In this document: one piece after another, positions 1-6,465 of the stretch | Position numbering within the stretch: the first letter of the stretch is position 1 | Layout of the letters: each line of letters opens with the position of its first letter | Source: Deltaproteobacteria bacterium | GTDB taxonomy: Bacteria > Desulfobacterota > Desulfobacteria > C00003060 | DNA length: 7,231 nt | Reading direction: 5' to 3' | Assembly (NCBI GenBank): GCA_030667105.1 | Contig: DAOUWN010000103.1 | Location: forward strand, 1 to 7,231 | Made by a program: the position numbers and the translations under genes | The notes under the pieces: generated by a model | What the model was told of the DNA's origin: nothing | The model's database searches: none | Seen by the model: only the letters and a program-made list of their open reading frames with translations

Positions 1-818
1 CCCTTTTCATCCACCCCTTCTAGCTCCAGGGCTTTGTGGACAGTATCCTTGTCGATGCTGCCGGTGCCTCTGACCTGGGTGAAGTCTCTTACCCGTTTCA
101 AGAGCCGATTAACGATCCTGGGGGTGCCTCGAGACCGGCGGGCGATCTCATACGCCCCGTCAGTATCGATTTTGACATCCAGAATGGCTGCCGAACGTTT
201 TGCGATCCGAACAAGGTCGTCTTCACAGTAGAAATCAAGTGTCCTGAATATGCCGAAGCGTTCACGCAGCGGGGCAGAGAGTGACCCTGCCCGGGTGGTG
301 GCGCCCACCAGAACAAAACGTTCCAGGCGGTACCGGTGACTTCTTGCATGAACGCCTTTGTCAAAGATAAAATCGACTGCAAAATCTTCCATGGCCGGAT
401 AGAGAAATTCTTCAACCACTCTCGGAATGCGGTGCATCTCATCAATAAAGAGTACGTCCCCTTCTTCCAGATGGGTCAGGATGCCCAGCAGATCTCCACC
501 CTTTTCCAGGGCTGGACCACTGGTCACCGTAAGGTTTACTCCCATCTCCTCGGCAATGATATGGGCAAGGGTTGTCTTTCCCAGGCCAGGGGGGCCATGA
601 AAGAGGATGTGATCCGGTGGCTCCTTCCGCTGAAGCGCAGCCTCAATGGCAATAGCGAGGGTCTCTATAACCTTTGCTTGACCTATATATTCCCTCAAGC
701 TCTTGGGCCTGAGGCTGATAAATTCTGATGTTTCCTCTTGATGGTCGACCTTGTCACGGGACACTCCGCCAGTGTTCACATCAACTGCTAGACTTTTTCC
801 GGAATCCTGGTCTCCCAT
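1..818 (-). CDS. ruvB: Holliday junction branch migration DNA helicase RuvB, N-terminal 272 residues (3' end outside window)
   Basis: RuvB is the AAA+ ATPase motor that, loaded by RuvA, pumps DNA to migrate Holliday junctions. I translated the minus strand from the ATG at 818-816; it stays open for 272 codons to the window edge. Seen: Walker [10 protein letters not shown] (residues 75-83), Walker B ending in DEMH (126-129), sensor 1 GATTRAG (172-178), the arginine-finger stretch LRERFG (184-189) and sensor 2 RGTPR (230-234), followed by the start of the winged-helix domain. About 65-70 C-terminal residues of a usual ~340 are missing because the window ends. Walker A lies about 13 residues later than in E. 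coli, so the N-terminus is slightly long. Walker B has Met where DEIH is usual. The ATG shares one base with the ruvA stop (TGATG), with a GAGG ribosome site 7 nt upstream inside ruvA. Identification is secure. Confidence 0.97.
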   Translation of the reverse strand, partial: MGDQDSGKSLAVDVNTGGVSRDKVDHQEETSEFISLRPKSLREYIGQAKVIETLAIAIEAALQRKEPPDHILFHGPPGLGKTTLAHIIAEEMGVNLTVTSGPALEKGGDLLGILTHLEEGDVLFIDEMHRIPRVVEEFLYPAMEDFAVDFIFDKGVHARSHRYRLERFVLVGATTRAGSLSAPLRERFGIFRTLDFYCEDDLVRIAKRSAAILDVKIDTDGAYEIARRSRGTPRIVNRLLKRVRDFTQVRGTGSIDKDTVHKALELEGVDEK

Positions 819-1435
819 CAAATGGCCTCACCGCGATAGACCTCTTCAAAGAGCTCTTCGGCTGTGTTGATGTTGCTATTTCTTTTTAATGCAGCAACGA
901 TCATCTCTTTGGCCTCCCTTGCCTTGTGCCCCAGTTGTTTTACCATGACGTCATGGACCCGTTCTTTGAAATCTTCCAATGGGACGGCTTCGGTGGGTTT
1001 CTCGGCCCCCCGGATTAGGGCAAACTTGGCCATTTTGCCTTCCAGGGTCGCCAGAATTTTCTGCGCTGTACGGTTCCCGATCCCTTTCAATTTCTTCAGA
1101 TAGGCCGTATCCCTGGACTCTATGGCCCTGGAAAGGTCGCGAACTGAAACGGTGAGCGCCTGAACGGCTTTCATTGGCCCAATGTCTTCCACTGATATGA
1201 AATACCGGAAGAATTCCCTCTCCGCTTCAAGGTTAAAACCTATAAGGGTCGGCTTAGGTTGCCGTTCCGTCTGATGATAGTAGATGTGTAAAGCAAGTTC
1301 TTCGCCGATCTTTTTGGAATCAATGGATTCTCTGACAATTGCGGGCAGGAGTATTTCGTAGCCGACCTGGTTGGTCAAAAGGAGTATGCGGTCCTTTTCT
1401 TTCTTTAGCAATTTCCCTTCGAGATAACCGATCAT
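818..1435 (-). CDS. ruvA: Holliday junction branch migration protein RuvA
   Basis: RuvA binds the four-way junction as a tetramer and loads RuvB. The 205-residue product has the normal length. It starts [10 protein letters not shown] (OB-fold domain I), has two helix-hairpin-helix DNA-binding motifs in domain II (VEDIGPMKA at about 82-90 and [10 protein letters not shown] at 117-126), an acidic/proline linker near 142-155, and a C-terminal three-helix domain III (about 156-205) that contacts RuvB. The loop that carries the acidic separation pin in E. coli (Glu55-Asp56) here reads TERQPKP (56-62), with no aligned acidic pair. The ATG overlaps the ruvC stop as ATGA (1432-1435), and an AGGAG ribosome site sits at 1442-1446, 6 nt upstream. 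Coupled translation of ruvC-ruvA-ruvB is likely. Function is secure; the pin change is inferred from an alignment by eye. Confidence 0.97.
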   Translation of the reverse strand: MIGYLEGKLLKKEKDRILLLTNQVGYEILLPAIVRESIDSKKIGEELALHIYYHQTERQPKPTLIGFNLEAEREFFRYFISVEDIGPMKAVQALTVSVRDLSRAIESRDTAYLKKLKGIGNRTAQKILATLEGKMAKFALIRGAEKPTEAVPLEDFKERVHDVMVKQLGHKAREAKEMIVAALKRNSNINTAEELFEEVYRGEAI

Positions 1436-1938
1436 GTCCTGCTCCTGTGGACCTGAAGATGCCTGAAGAGACCGACCAGGGCAAGGGCCAGTGCGTCAGA
1501 GGCGTGGGACGGGGAAATAGCGCTTTGTCTTTTCAGAAAATGCCTGACCGCTCTTTCCATCTGCGCTTTGGTGGCTTTGCCGTTTCCGGTCAGGACGCGT
1601 TTCACTTCCCGCACAGGAAGTTCAATGCTCTGCACGCCACGTTGAGCGGCTGCCACCAGTATGACACCGCAGACCTTCCCAAGTGCGATACCCGATTTGG
1701 GGTATCGGTTAAGAGAAAAGACATCTTCAATGACAACGAGGTTGGGCTTTTCGGAATCCAGAATGGAGCAGAGTTCAGAAAAAATATGATTCAATCGGCT
1801 GGCCAAGACATCAATCTTGGAGGTTCGAATCGTGCCGAAGCAATACTCGCCTATTCGGGAGCCGGTTCCCTCCACGATCCCGAAACCGGTATCAGCCAAA
1901 CCCGGATCTATGCCTATGACCTTGAGTGGAGGTTTCAA
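1432..1938 (-). CDS. ruvC: crossover junction endodeoxyribonuclease RuvC, TTG start
   Basis: RuvC is the dimeric Mg-dependent resolvase that nicks Holliday junctions symmetrically. The 168-residue product has the RNase H-like fold signature: GIDPG with catalytic Asp11, VVIEDVF with Glu71, and SHASDALALAL with His145 and Asp148. His replaces the first Asp of the E. coli D138/D141 pair, as in Thermus RuvC, so activity is expected. Phe74 matches the E. coli Phe69 that stacks on junction bases. The start is TTG at 1938-1936. An in-frame TGA lies just upstream (1944-1942), and the nearby ATG at 1945 is in another frame. No clear Shine-Dalgarno precedes the TTG, so expression may depend on coupling to cpoB, whose stop is 23 bp upstream. 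A one-base sequencing error at the 5' end is the alternative. The gene overlaps ruvA by 4 bp. Confidence 0.95.
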   Translation of the reverse strand: MKPPLKVIGIDPGLADTGFGIVEGTGSRIGEYCFGTIRTSKIDVLASRLNHIFSELCSILDSEKPNLVVIEDVFSLNRYPKSGIALGKVCGVILVAAAQRGVQSIELPVREVKRVLTGNGKATKAQMERAVRHFLKRQSAISPSHASDALALALVGLFRHLQVHRSRT

Positions 1939-1961
1939 GGGTCATATTTTGTGTTTGTCTG

Positions 1962-2825
1962 TCATTGAAATCTCTTTAACTTCTCTTTGGCGATCTTTGC
2001 CTCATTGGAATCCGGATACTTGCGAATCAGTTCTTTCAGGATGAGCCTGGCGTTATCTTTGTCCCCCAGATTCAAAAACGCGTACCCCTGCTTCAGCAGG
2101 GCGCTGCGAGTTTTGTTTCCCTTGGGGTAGGTCTCAATCACCCTCTGATATTCCAATATGGCCTTTTCATACCATTTCTCGCGATAGTAAATCTCTCCAA
2201 TCCAAAACTGAGCATTGTCGGCGTCTTCGGATTTCGGGTACTGTTTCAAAAAGCTCTGAAACAGCTCGCGAGCAGCCTCGTACTCTCCTTTGTCAAACTC
2301 CTGTTTGGCCCCGGCGTAAATCTCATCTGGCGTTTTTGAGGCCGATGGTTTTCCCTGGTCCGTCCCAGTCTTCTCCGGCCCCGAAGAAACCAGCTTTTCC
2401 GAAGGTTCCATGGCCAGGTATTCTTCCAGTCGAACAATCCGGTCAAGACTGCTTTGAAGAGATTTTTCCAGCTCCTTCCAGCGCTTCTCACGCTCGGTCA
2501 CCGTGCCCAGCTTTTGCTGAGCGTCGTATTGGCTCTCTTCCAAATGACCGCGAAGGATTGCTATCTCATGTCTCAAGTCTCTTATCAGGGCATGGAGGTT
2601 GGCATACTTGCTCCGAATAGCCTCATCTGATTTTACTTGTTCCTCGTGATAACGGGCAATCTCGGAGTGAATAGCCTCAACCTTTTTGTCCTGTTTCGAA
2701 ACCCTTTGTTTCAGGGCCGTGAGGCGATTGTCGACGGTGACCAGATCGTCCTGCAGGGCACAGCCGCCCACAACCAGTGCGACGGCCAGGAGTCCTAACC
2801 AACTCTTTACGGTTTTTGAGCCCAT
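1962..2825 (-). CDS. cpoB: Tol-Pal system TPR protein CpoB/YbgF, lipoprotein form
   Basis: CpoB (YbgF) is the periplasmic Tol-Pal accessory protein. In E. coli it links outer-membrane constriction to septal peptidoglycan synthesis through PBP1B and TolA. The 287-residue product has a signal peptide with a hydrophobic core at about 9-21 and a lipobox VGGC giving Cys22, so it is predicted to be lipid-anchored. A long heptad-rich, charged region (about 25-145) looks like the trimerising coiled coil, here longer than in E. coli. A Ser/Pro/Lys/Thr linker follows (about 146-164), then tetratricopeptide repeats from about 167 to the end (motifs YAGAKQEFDKGEYEAA, FWIGEIYYREKWYEKA and KQGYAFLNLGDKDNA). 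It lies directly after pal, its usual neighbour. The ATG at 2825 has only a weak GAAAG upstream. E. coli CpoB is soluble, so the lipobox is a difference. Family membership is very likely; the exact role is inferred. Confidence 0.92.
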   Translation of the reverse strand: MGSKTVKSWLGLLAVALVVGGCALQDDLVTVDNRLTALKQRVSKQDKKVEAIHSEIARYHEEQVKSDEAIRSKYANLHALIRDLRHEIAILRGHLEESQYDAQQKLGTVTEREKRWKELEKSLQSSLDRIVRLEEYLAMEPSEKLVSSGPEKTGTDQGKPSASKTPDEIYAGAKQEFDKGEYEAARELFQSFLKQYPKSEDADNAQFWIGEIYYREKWYEKAILEYQRVIETYPKGNKTRSALLKQGYAFLNLGDKDNARLILKELIRKYPDSNEAKIAKEKLKRFQ

Positions 2826-2893
2826 AGTAATACTTTCGCGGATATCAGGCTGCGGCTTACCCGTTGTGCGACCATCGTCAATACCCGGTCCTT

Positions 2894-2912
2894 GCTGGCG
2901 TTCTCTGCCAGC
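2894..2912 (-). other. GC-rich hairpin in the pal-cpoB gap
   Basis: GCTGGC at 2894-2899 is perfectly complementary to GCCAGC at 2907-2912 around a 7-nt loop. CCGG sequences on both sides (2885-2888 and 2912-2915) could support further pairing. It sits in the 118-bp space after the pal stop. On the transcribed strand no T-run follows, so it does not fit an intrinsic terminator. It could stabilise the 3' end of a processed pal mRNA or be part of a small intergenic repeat element. Structure is seen directly; function is unknown. Confidence 0.45.
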
Positions 2913-2913
2913 C

Positions 2914-2941
2914 GGTGAACGGAAAACGGAGAACTGTGAAC
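2914..2941. repeat. degenerate 7-bp tandem repeat (GGNGAAC type) next to the pal stop
   Basis: Read on the plus strand, 2914-2941 divides cleanly into four heptamers: GGTGAAC, GGAAAAC, GGAGAAC and TGTGAAC. The following GGTTACT runs into the pal stop codon. The unit is variable at positions 1, 3 and 4 but always ends AAC. It lies between the hairpin at 2894-2912 and pal, so the two may form one small intergenic element. This is a short, imperfect repeat and chance is not excluded. Confidence 0.5.
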
Positions 2942-2943
2942 GG

Positions 2944-3525
2944 TTACTCTATGACAAACTGGTCCCGTCTGTTTTTGTCCCAAGCCCTCTCGTTGTGACT
3001 TGGGTCGAGAGGTCTCTCTTCTCCATAACTGATGGTCATCAGCCGTCGGGATCCAATTCCAAGATCGACCAGATAGCTCTTGGCGCTCTGAGCGCGTCGG
3101 TCCCCAAGGGCCATATTGTATTCGCTCGTTCCTCTTTCGTCGCAATGACCTTCGATGATCACCGAGACGTCCGGATGAGCCATCAGCCATTTTGCTTTAT
3201 TTCTGAGGATTTCCTTTGATTCAGGAAGGAGCCTGGATTTGTCAAATTCAAAATAGATGTGCTCGTTCTGGAATTCCTCCAGTTCAGCACGCTCTCTGCG
3301 CGCTTTGGCCTGTTCGCGCAAACGCTCTTCGCTGATACGCTGTTCTTCTAAGGCCCTTCGCCTTGCCCGTTCGTCATCAGCCGTTACGCCTTCTGTTACG
3401 GGCTCCTCTTCGATTGTGACCACTCCAGGCTCGGATTCGATCTTCTTCTTGGCGCAGGAAGTTGCAAACATGAGCCCAGGAACAATCAACACAAGTGCCA
3501 AACCTACCCAAAATTTCTTTGTCAT
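2944..3525 (-). CDS. pal: peptidoglycan-associated lipoprotein Pal
   Basis: Pal is the outer-membrane lipoprotein that binds peptidoglycan and, with TolB, is moved to the division site by the TolQRA motor. The 193-residue product has a type II signal peptide (hydrophobic core about 6-20; Cys24 after ATS). A long charged Arg/Glu-rich helical linker follows (about 50-85), and then the OmpA-like domain from about 88. The domain opens with IYFEFDKSRLLPES and has EGHCDERGTSEYN (125-137) and LGDRRA (140-145). These contain the Asp and Arg that hold meso-diaminopimelate in this family. It ends with the usual KNRRDQFVIE. The start is fixed by a strong AAGGAGG at 3534-3540, 8 nt before the ATG. The Arg/Glu-rich linker is longer than in E. 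coli Pal (173 aa). A promoter candidate lies in the gap towards tolB. Identification is secure. Confidence 0.96.
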   Translation of the reverse strand: MTKKFWVGLALVLIVPGLMFATSCAKKKIESEPGVVTIEEEPVTEGVTADDERARRRALEEQRISEERLREQAKARRERAELEEFQNEHIYFEFDKSRLLPESKEILRNKAKWLMAHPDVSVIIEGHCDERGTSEYNMALGDRRAQSAKSYLVDLGIGSRRLMTISYGEERPLDPSHNERAWDKNRRDQFVIE

Positions 3526-3571
3526 ACGGTTTACCTCCTTTCAAGTAGAAACAAGATCTAAACAATATCCC

Positions 3572-3588
3572 CCAATATGCTGTATTGG
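3572..3588 (-). promoter_or_regulatory. hairpin or operator-like inverted repeat at the likely pal transcription start
   Basis: CCAATA (3572-3577) and TATTGG (3583-3588) form a perfect 6-bp inverted repeat around 5 nt. It lies a few bases downstream of the candidate -10 element, so it overlaps the expected transcription start of pal. It could be an operator or a hairpin at the 5' end of the mRNA. The symmetry is seen directly; any regulatory role is inference. Confidence 0.35.
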
Positions 3589-3592
3589 TTTT

Positions 3593-3622
3593 ATAATTAT
3601 TTGAAAGTCTGAAAAAAGTCAA
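3593..3622 (-). promoter_or_regulatory. candidate sigma70-type promoter for pal-cpoB (and perhaps ruvCAB)
   Basis: On the minus strand TTGACT (3622-3617, 5 of 6 to the -35 consensus) is followed after 18 nt by AATTAT (3598-3593, 4 of 6 to TATAAT). An overlapping TATAAA at 3595-3590 would need a 21-nt spacer. The stretch is much more AT-rich than the flanking genes. It lies in the 126-bp gap between tolB and pal, about 70 nt before the pal ATG. A separate promoter before pal would let outer-membrane Pal be made in excess of the motor proteins, as lipoproteins often are. Confidence 0.5.
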
Positions 3623-3651
3623 TGACCAACTTGCACAAATTTTCGGTCCCT

Positions 3652-4989
3652 TCAATAGCCGGAAAGGCGTGGTGACCAACTGGGGTCTGTCTGCTCTCCC
3701 TGAAGCGTCAGCAGACGACGCTGGTTTGAACCATTGGCATTCATTACGTAGATCCTGGACGCTCCTTCTCTGGTGGAACAAAAGGCAATGAGACTGCCAT
3801 CCGGCGACCAGGTTGGCGATTCATTGTTGCCGGCGTCTCGGGTCAGTTGAATGGGCTCTCCCCCGTCTGTGGAAACAATATAGATGTTTGTCCCATTATC
3901 TCGAACCAATCCTGAATAGACTATATAGTCGCCCCGCGGAGACCATTCGGGGGCCGTATTGTAATTGCCTTCAAATGTGAGCCTCCGGACTTCCCCGTCT
4001 TCCATGTCCTTAATGTATATCTGAGGTGATCCTGACCGGTTGGAGACAAAAGCAAGCGCCTTGCCGTCTGGTGACCAGGCGGGGGAAACATCAATGTCCC
4101 AATGGTGGGTTAACCTTTTGATAATCTTTCCTTTGCCTGTAAGCAGATAAAGCGATGGATTCCCTTCGTGGGAAAGGGACGCCGCCAGGGAAAACTCCCC
4201 CGGAACCCATGACGGCGTGATATTTGAACCCTTAAAAGAGGTAACCGTGCCCCGTCGTTCTTTTATGTTTTTTATATAAAGATCAGGTTTACCTCGCGCG
4301 TAGTCTGTATAGGCAAGCCATCTGCCATCCGAGGACCAGGCAGGAAAAAGCGTTATGGCCCCGGTATCTGTAAACTGCTTCGGGTTGTATCCGTCAAAAT
4401 CGGCGACGAAGATCTCCTTGTGCCCTGCTGCTGTCGATACAAATGCGATCTGTGTATTGAAAATCCCCTCATGGCCGGTGAGACGGCGAATCAGGTCGTT
4501 TGAAAAACGACGGATCATGCGTCGGTGATCCTTCAGGTGGCCTGTATACCGCTTGCCGACTATGAGGCGGCCTCCAAAGGTGTCGAAGAGGCGAAGCTCC
4601 ACCTTAAGGATGTCTTCTTGATATTCGAATCCACCCTTGATCAGGAGTTCAGCGCCCACATCTGTCCAGTTCTTGAAATTGATTGTGTGCTCCATAAGGG
4701 CGGATTGTTGAGGATCCTCCAGGAAACTCCCTCTGTCCAAAATCTTAAAGAAGCCTGTAAAATCTATGGTTTCTGCAAGGAGGTTCGCAAAGGTCTCAGC
4801 GAACTCATTATGTTTGTTCCCGGCGCCCACCTCTTTGAAAAACGGCACGGCAGTGGGAATCTTGCGAAGATAGGGGGCGGTGATGTCGATATAGACACGT
4901 GCCTGACAAGGGATGCTTGAGCAGATCAGCAGCAGCGGTACGGCAAGTCCCAGGAGGAGATGTATGACCACGTGGCTAGCCCTTTGCAT
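3652..4989 (-). CDS. tolB: Tol-Pal system beta-propeller protein TolB
   Basis: TolB is the periplasmic protein that shuttles between TolA and Pal. With the ATG at 4989 the product is 445 residues, close to the family norm. A Sec signal peptide (hydrophobic core about 7-26) probably ends at QA-R (30/31). The mature N-terminus, the segment that in E. coli contacts TolA or Pal, is followed by an alpha/beta domain (to about 165). A beta-propeller then has repeated blades with signatures such as FPAWSSDGRWLAYTD, SPAWSPDGKALAFVSN, APEWSPRGDYIVYSG and SPTWSPDGSLIAFCS. The frame is open back to 5067, but that would place 26 extra residues inside the upstream gene and ahead of the signal peptide, so it is rejected. 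The start lies 7 bp after the stop of the TolA/TonB-like gene. Confidence 0.96.
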   Translation of the reverse strand: MQRASHVVIHLLLGLAVPLLLICSSIPCQARVYIDITAPYLRKIPTAVPFFKEVGAGNKHNEFAETFANLLAETIDFTGFFKILDRGSFLEDPQQSALMEHTINFKNWTDVGAELLIKGGFEYQEDILKVELRLFDTFGGRLIVGKRYTGHLKDHRRMIRRFSNDLIRRLTGHEGIFNTQIAFVSTAAGHKEIFVADFDGYNPKQFTDTGAITLFPAWSSDGRWLAYTDYARGKPDLYIKNIKERRGTVTSFKGSNITPSWVPGEFSLAASLSHEGNPSLYLLTGKGKIIKRLTHHWDIDVSPAWSPDGKALAFVSNRSGSPQIYIKDMEDGEVRRLTFEGNYNTAPEWSPRGDYIVYSGLVRDNGTNIYIVSTDGGEPIQLTRDAGNNESPTWSPDGSLIAFCSTREGASRIYVMNANGSNQRRLLTLQGEQTDPSWSPRLSGY

Positions 4990-4996
4990 GATGCGA

Positions 4997-5890
4997 TTAA
5001 GGCCTCCTTTGCAACTCAGAAGGGTTGAACCTAATGCCCACCTCGTAGTACGGGCCGAGAAACCCATCAGGGAGCGCCGGCAAGGGATTCGACTTTTTTA
5101 CTGCCTTCAGAACAGAATCATCAAAATAGCTGTTGCCTGACCTGCTTTCGAACCAGATATCCCGTATCTCGCCGTCCCTCATGATCTTCACAATTATGAT
5201 CCCTTCCAGATTTGTGCGGCCTCCAGCCATCTCTTCAGAAAAGGCCCAGTTCTTCTGGATCAGATACCAGATTTCTGCATTGTAAATGTCGAGAAGCTCC
5301 AGGTTCTTTTTGCCGATGTCATCTCTGGCAGGACCATCACCGGTTGTCACGGTTCCTGTCGTGCCCTGATCCTTCTTCTTTAACTCATCAATGGCCTGAA
5401 GCACCGTACTGGGTCTTGACTCCGGGGCTTGTTTCTCGATTTTCGCGATCGCCCTTGTAATGACCTTTGATACATTGTAGGTCTTTTTTTTCAGTGATCG
5501 CTTGACCCGTAATGGTTTTGAGGCCAAGGAGACGTCCTCCCCTGATGGAGGCGCGTCAAATTCCACTGTTTTTTTGACCTGAACAGGTTTGGGCTTTTTC
5601 GCACGTTCCACCGATGAGACCTTTTCAGAAGGCTTTACCGGTCTTGTCTTAACCTGCGGGGGCACTTGCGCTTGACCCAGAGGCGGTTTCGCAAGTCGTG
5701 TGGCCGCAGGCAGACTCACAAGATCAACCTCAACGGCAGATGGTATACCGGGGGTAGTAAATCGTAATTCCGGCAAAAACATCACCCCCGAGAAGAACAG
5801 GACGTGGCAAAGAACGGAAAGGACTATCATGCCCGTCCATGCTCGGTCAGCGTAAGCGCGTTGGCTTAGAGCTTCGGGATGGGTAACCAT
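4997..5890 (-). CDS. tolA: TolA/TonB-type energy transducer of the Tol-Pal system
   Basis: This is the periplasm-spanning arm that carries the TolQR motor's force to TolB/Pal. The 297-residue product has one N-terminal membrane helix (about 19-40) containing Ser25 and His29. Their SxxxH spacing matches the TonB S16/H20 and TolA S18/H22 motif that contacts the ExbB/TolQ-type motor. A Pro/Lys/Val-rich extended region follows (about 60-200, with KPVKPSEKV-like and KKPKPVQVKK stretches) rather than the long alanine-rich helix of E. coli TolA. The C-terminal domain (about 205-297) is of TonB/TolA type, with EIWYLIQKNW, GIIIVKIMRDGEI and NPLPALPDGF. Its place between tolR and tolB argues for the TolA role; by sequence alone it would be called a TonB-family protein. 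The start at 5890 is the first after an in-frame TGA (5911-5909) but has only a weak ribosome site. The 95 bp between it and tolR contain nothing recognisable. Confidence 0.88.
   Translation of the reverse strand: MVTHPEALSQRAYADRAWTGMIVLSVLCHVLFFSGVMFLPELRFTTPGIPSAVEVDLVSLPAATRLAKPPLGQAQVPPQVKTRPVKPSEKVSSVERAKKPKPVQVKKTVEFDAPPSGEDVSLASKPLRVKRSLKKKTYNVSKVITRAIAKIEKQAPESRPSTVLQAIDELKKKDQGTTGTVTTGDGPARDDIGKKNLELLDIYNAEIWYLIQKNWAFSEEMAGGRTNLEGIIIVKIMRDGEIRDIWFESRSGNSYFDDSVLKAVKKSNPLPALPDGFLGPYYEVGIRFNPSELQRRP
5003..5010 (-). promoter_or_regulatory. tolB ribosome binding site with long spacing
   Basis: AAAGGAGG on the minus strand lies inside the last codons of the TolA/TonB-like gene. It is 13 nt from the tolB ATG at 4989, longer than the usual 5-10. 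No other in-frame ATG, GTG or TTG fits better between them, and the signal peptide supports the ATG. Ribosomes ending on the upstream TAA (4999-4997) may help start tolB. Confidence 0.55.
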
Positions 5891-5985
5891 GAGCTCAACC
5901 CGCTTTGCTCACGATCCTGGGTGGCAAAAGCTGCGGTCCGGAGAACTATGGAGAGAGGATTCGGACAGTGGCTTATTCGCAAAAC

Positions 5986-6408
5986 TCATCTCCTCTTGGC
6001 CGTCTCTTTCAAGGGTTCCGTAACCATTCCGAGTCGTTCCACGCCAGCGTTTTTTACTTCAGAGATCACTCGCACCACAACGCCGTAAGGAACGCTTTTG
6101 TCTGCCCGCAGGTAAACTTTCTGGTCCGGACGACCCTCCAGGATCTTTTTCATTTTTTCTTGAAGGGCTTCCAGCGCCACTTTGTAGTCATTGATGTAGA
6201 TTTGCTGGCTGCGGTCCACGGTTACGGTCAGATGGTCCTTTTCTGCCGTCAGGGGTTTGGGGGTCGTCTGGGGCAATGATACATTTACCCCTTGCATCAT
6301 CATGGGGGCAGTCACCATGAAAATAATGAGGAGGACCAACATAACATCCACCAAGGGTGTCACGTTGATATCCGACATGAAAGGGCTGTTGCTGTTTCCC
6401 ATAGCCAT
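5986..6408 (-). CDS. tolR: Tol-Pal motor protein TolR (ExbD family)
   Basis: TolR is the ExbD-type subunit that sits inside the TolQ pentamer and couples proton flow to motion. The 140-residue product has a short cytoplasmic N-terminus (MAMGNSNSPFMSDINVTP), one membrane helix (about 19-37) with the proton-carrying Asp21 (E. coli TolR Asp23), and a periplasmic ExbD-type domain ending around 132. The start is the first of two close ATGs (6408 and 6402): an AAAGGGG ribosome site at 6419-6425, within the end of tolQ, is 10 nt from the first. The gap to the tolQ stop is 4 bp, so coupling is likely. The first 78 bases are repeated near the right edge of the window, fused to tolQ. This copy is intact. 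Confidence 0.96.
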   Translation of the reverse strand: MAMGNSNSPFMSDINVTPLVDVMLVLLIIFMVTAPMMMQGVNVSLPQTTPKPLTAEKDHLTVTVDRSQQIYINDYKVALEALQEKMKKILEGRPDQKVYLRADKSVPYGVVVRVISEVKNAGVERLGMVTEPLKETAKRR

Positions 6409-6465
6409 AGCCCTAATTCCCCTTTCGTATTATCAATTCTCGTTCGATCAAGTTCAAGAAATCGG
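6330..6465. repeat. direct repeat, left copy (tolQ 3' end / tolR 5' end)
   Basis: These 136 bases recur at 7096-7231, shifted by 766. They cover the last 17 codons and stop of tolQ, the 4-bp gap and the first 26 codons of tolR. I find one mismatch: C at 6361 against A at 7127, a synonymous change (GTG/GTT) in TolR Val16. Identity breaks at 6329/7095 on one side; on the other the window ends. The left copy is in its natural context. Confidence 0.95.

Noticed and set aside
98..445. Minus-strand open frame of 115 codons
   Set aside because: It is in another frame of ruvB; the RuvB frame has the Walker B and sensor 1 motifs through the same bases.
36..728. Plus-strand open frames over ruvB
   Set aside because: They lie opposite a continuous, fully recognisable RuvB frame and show no protein-like features of their own.
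1339..1968. Plus-strand open frame of 209 codons
   Set aside because: It is the antisense shadow of ruvC and the ruvA 5' end; long only because of codon bias in those genes.
2885..2943. Intrinsic terminator after pal
   Set aside because: The hairpin is real but no T-run follows it on the transcribed strand.
3611..3650. Intrinsic terminator after tolB
   Set aside because: GACC/GGTC can pair before a T-run, but the stem is only 4-5 bp with a wide loop, and the same bases form the better-supported -35 element.
4990..5067. Upstream extension of tolB to 5067
   Set aside because: It would overlap the TolA/TonB-like gene by 71 bp and put 26 residues in front of a clear signal peptide; the AAAGGAGG at 5003-5010 points to the ATG at 4989.
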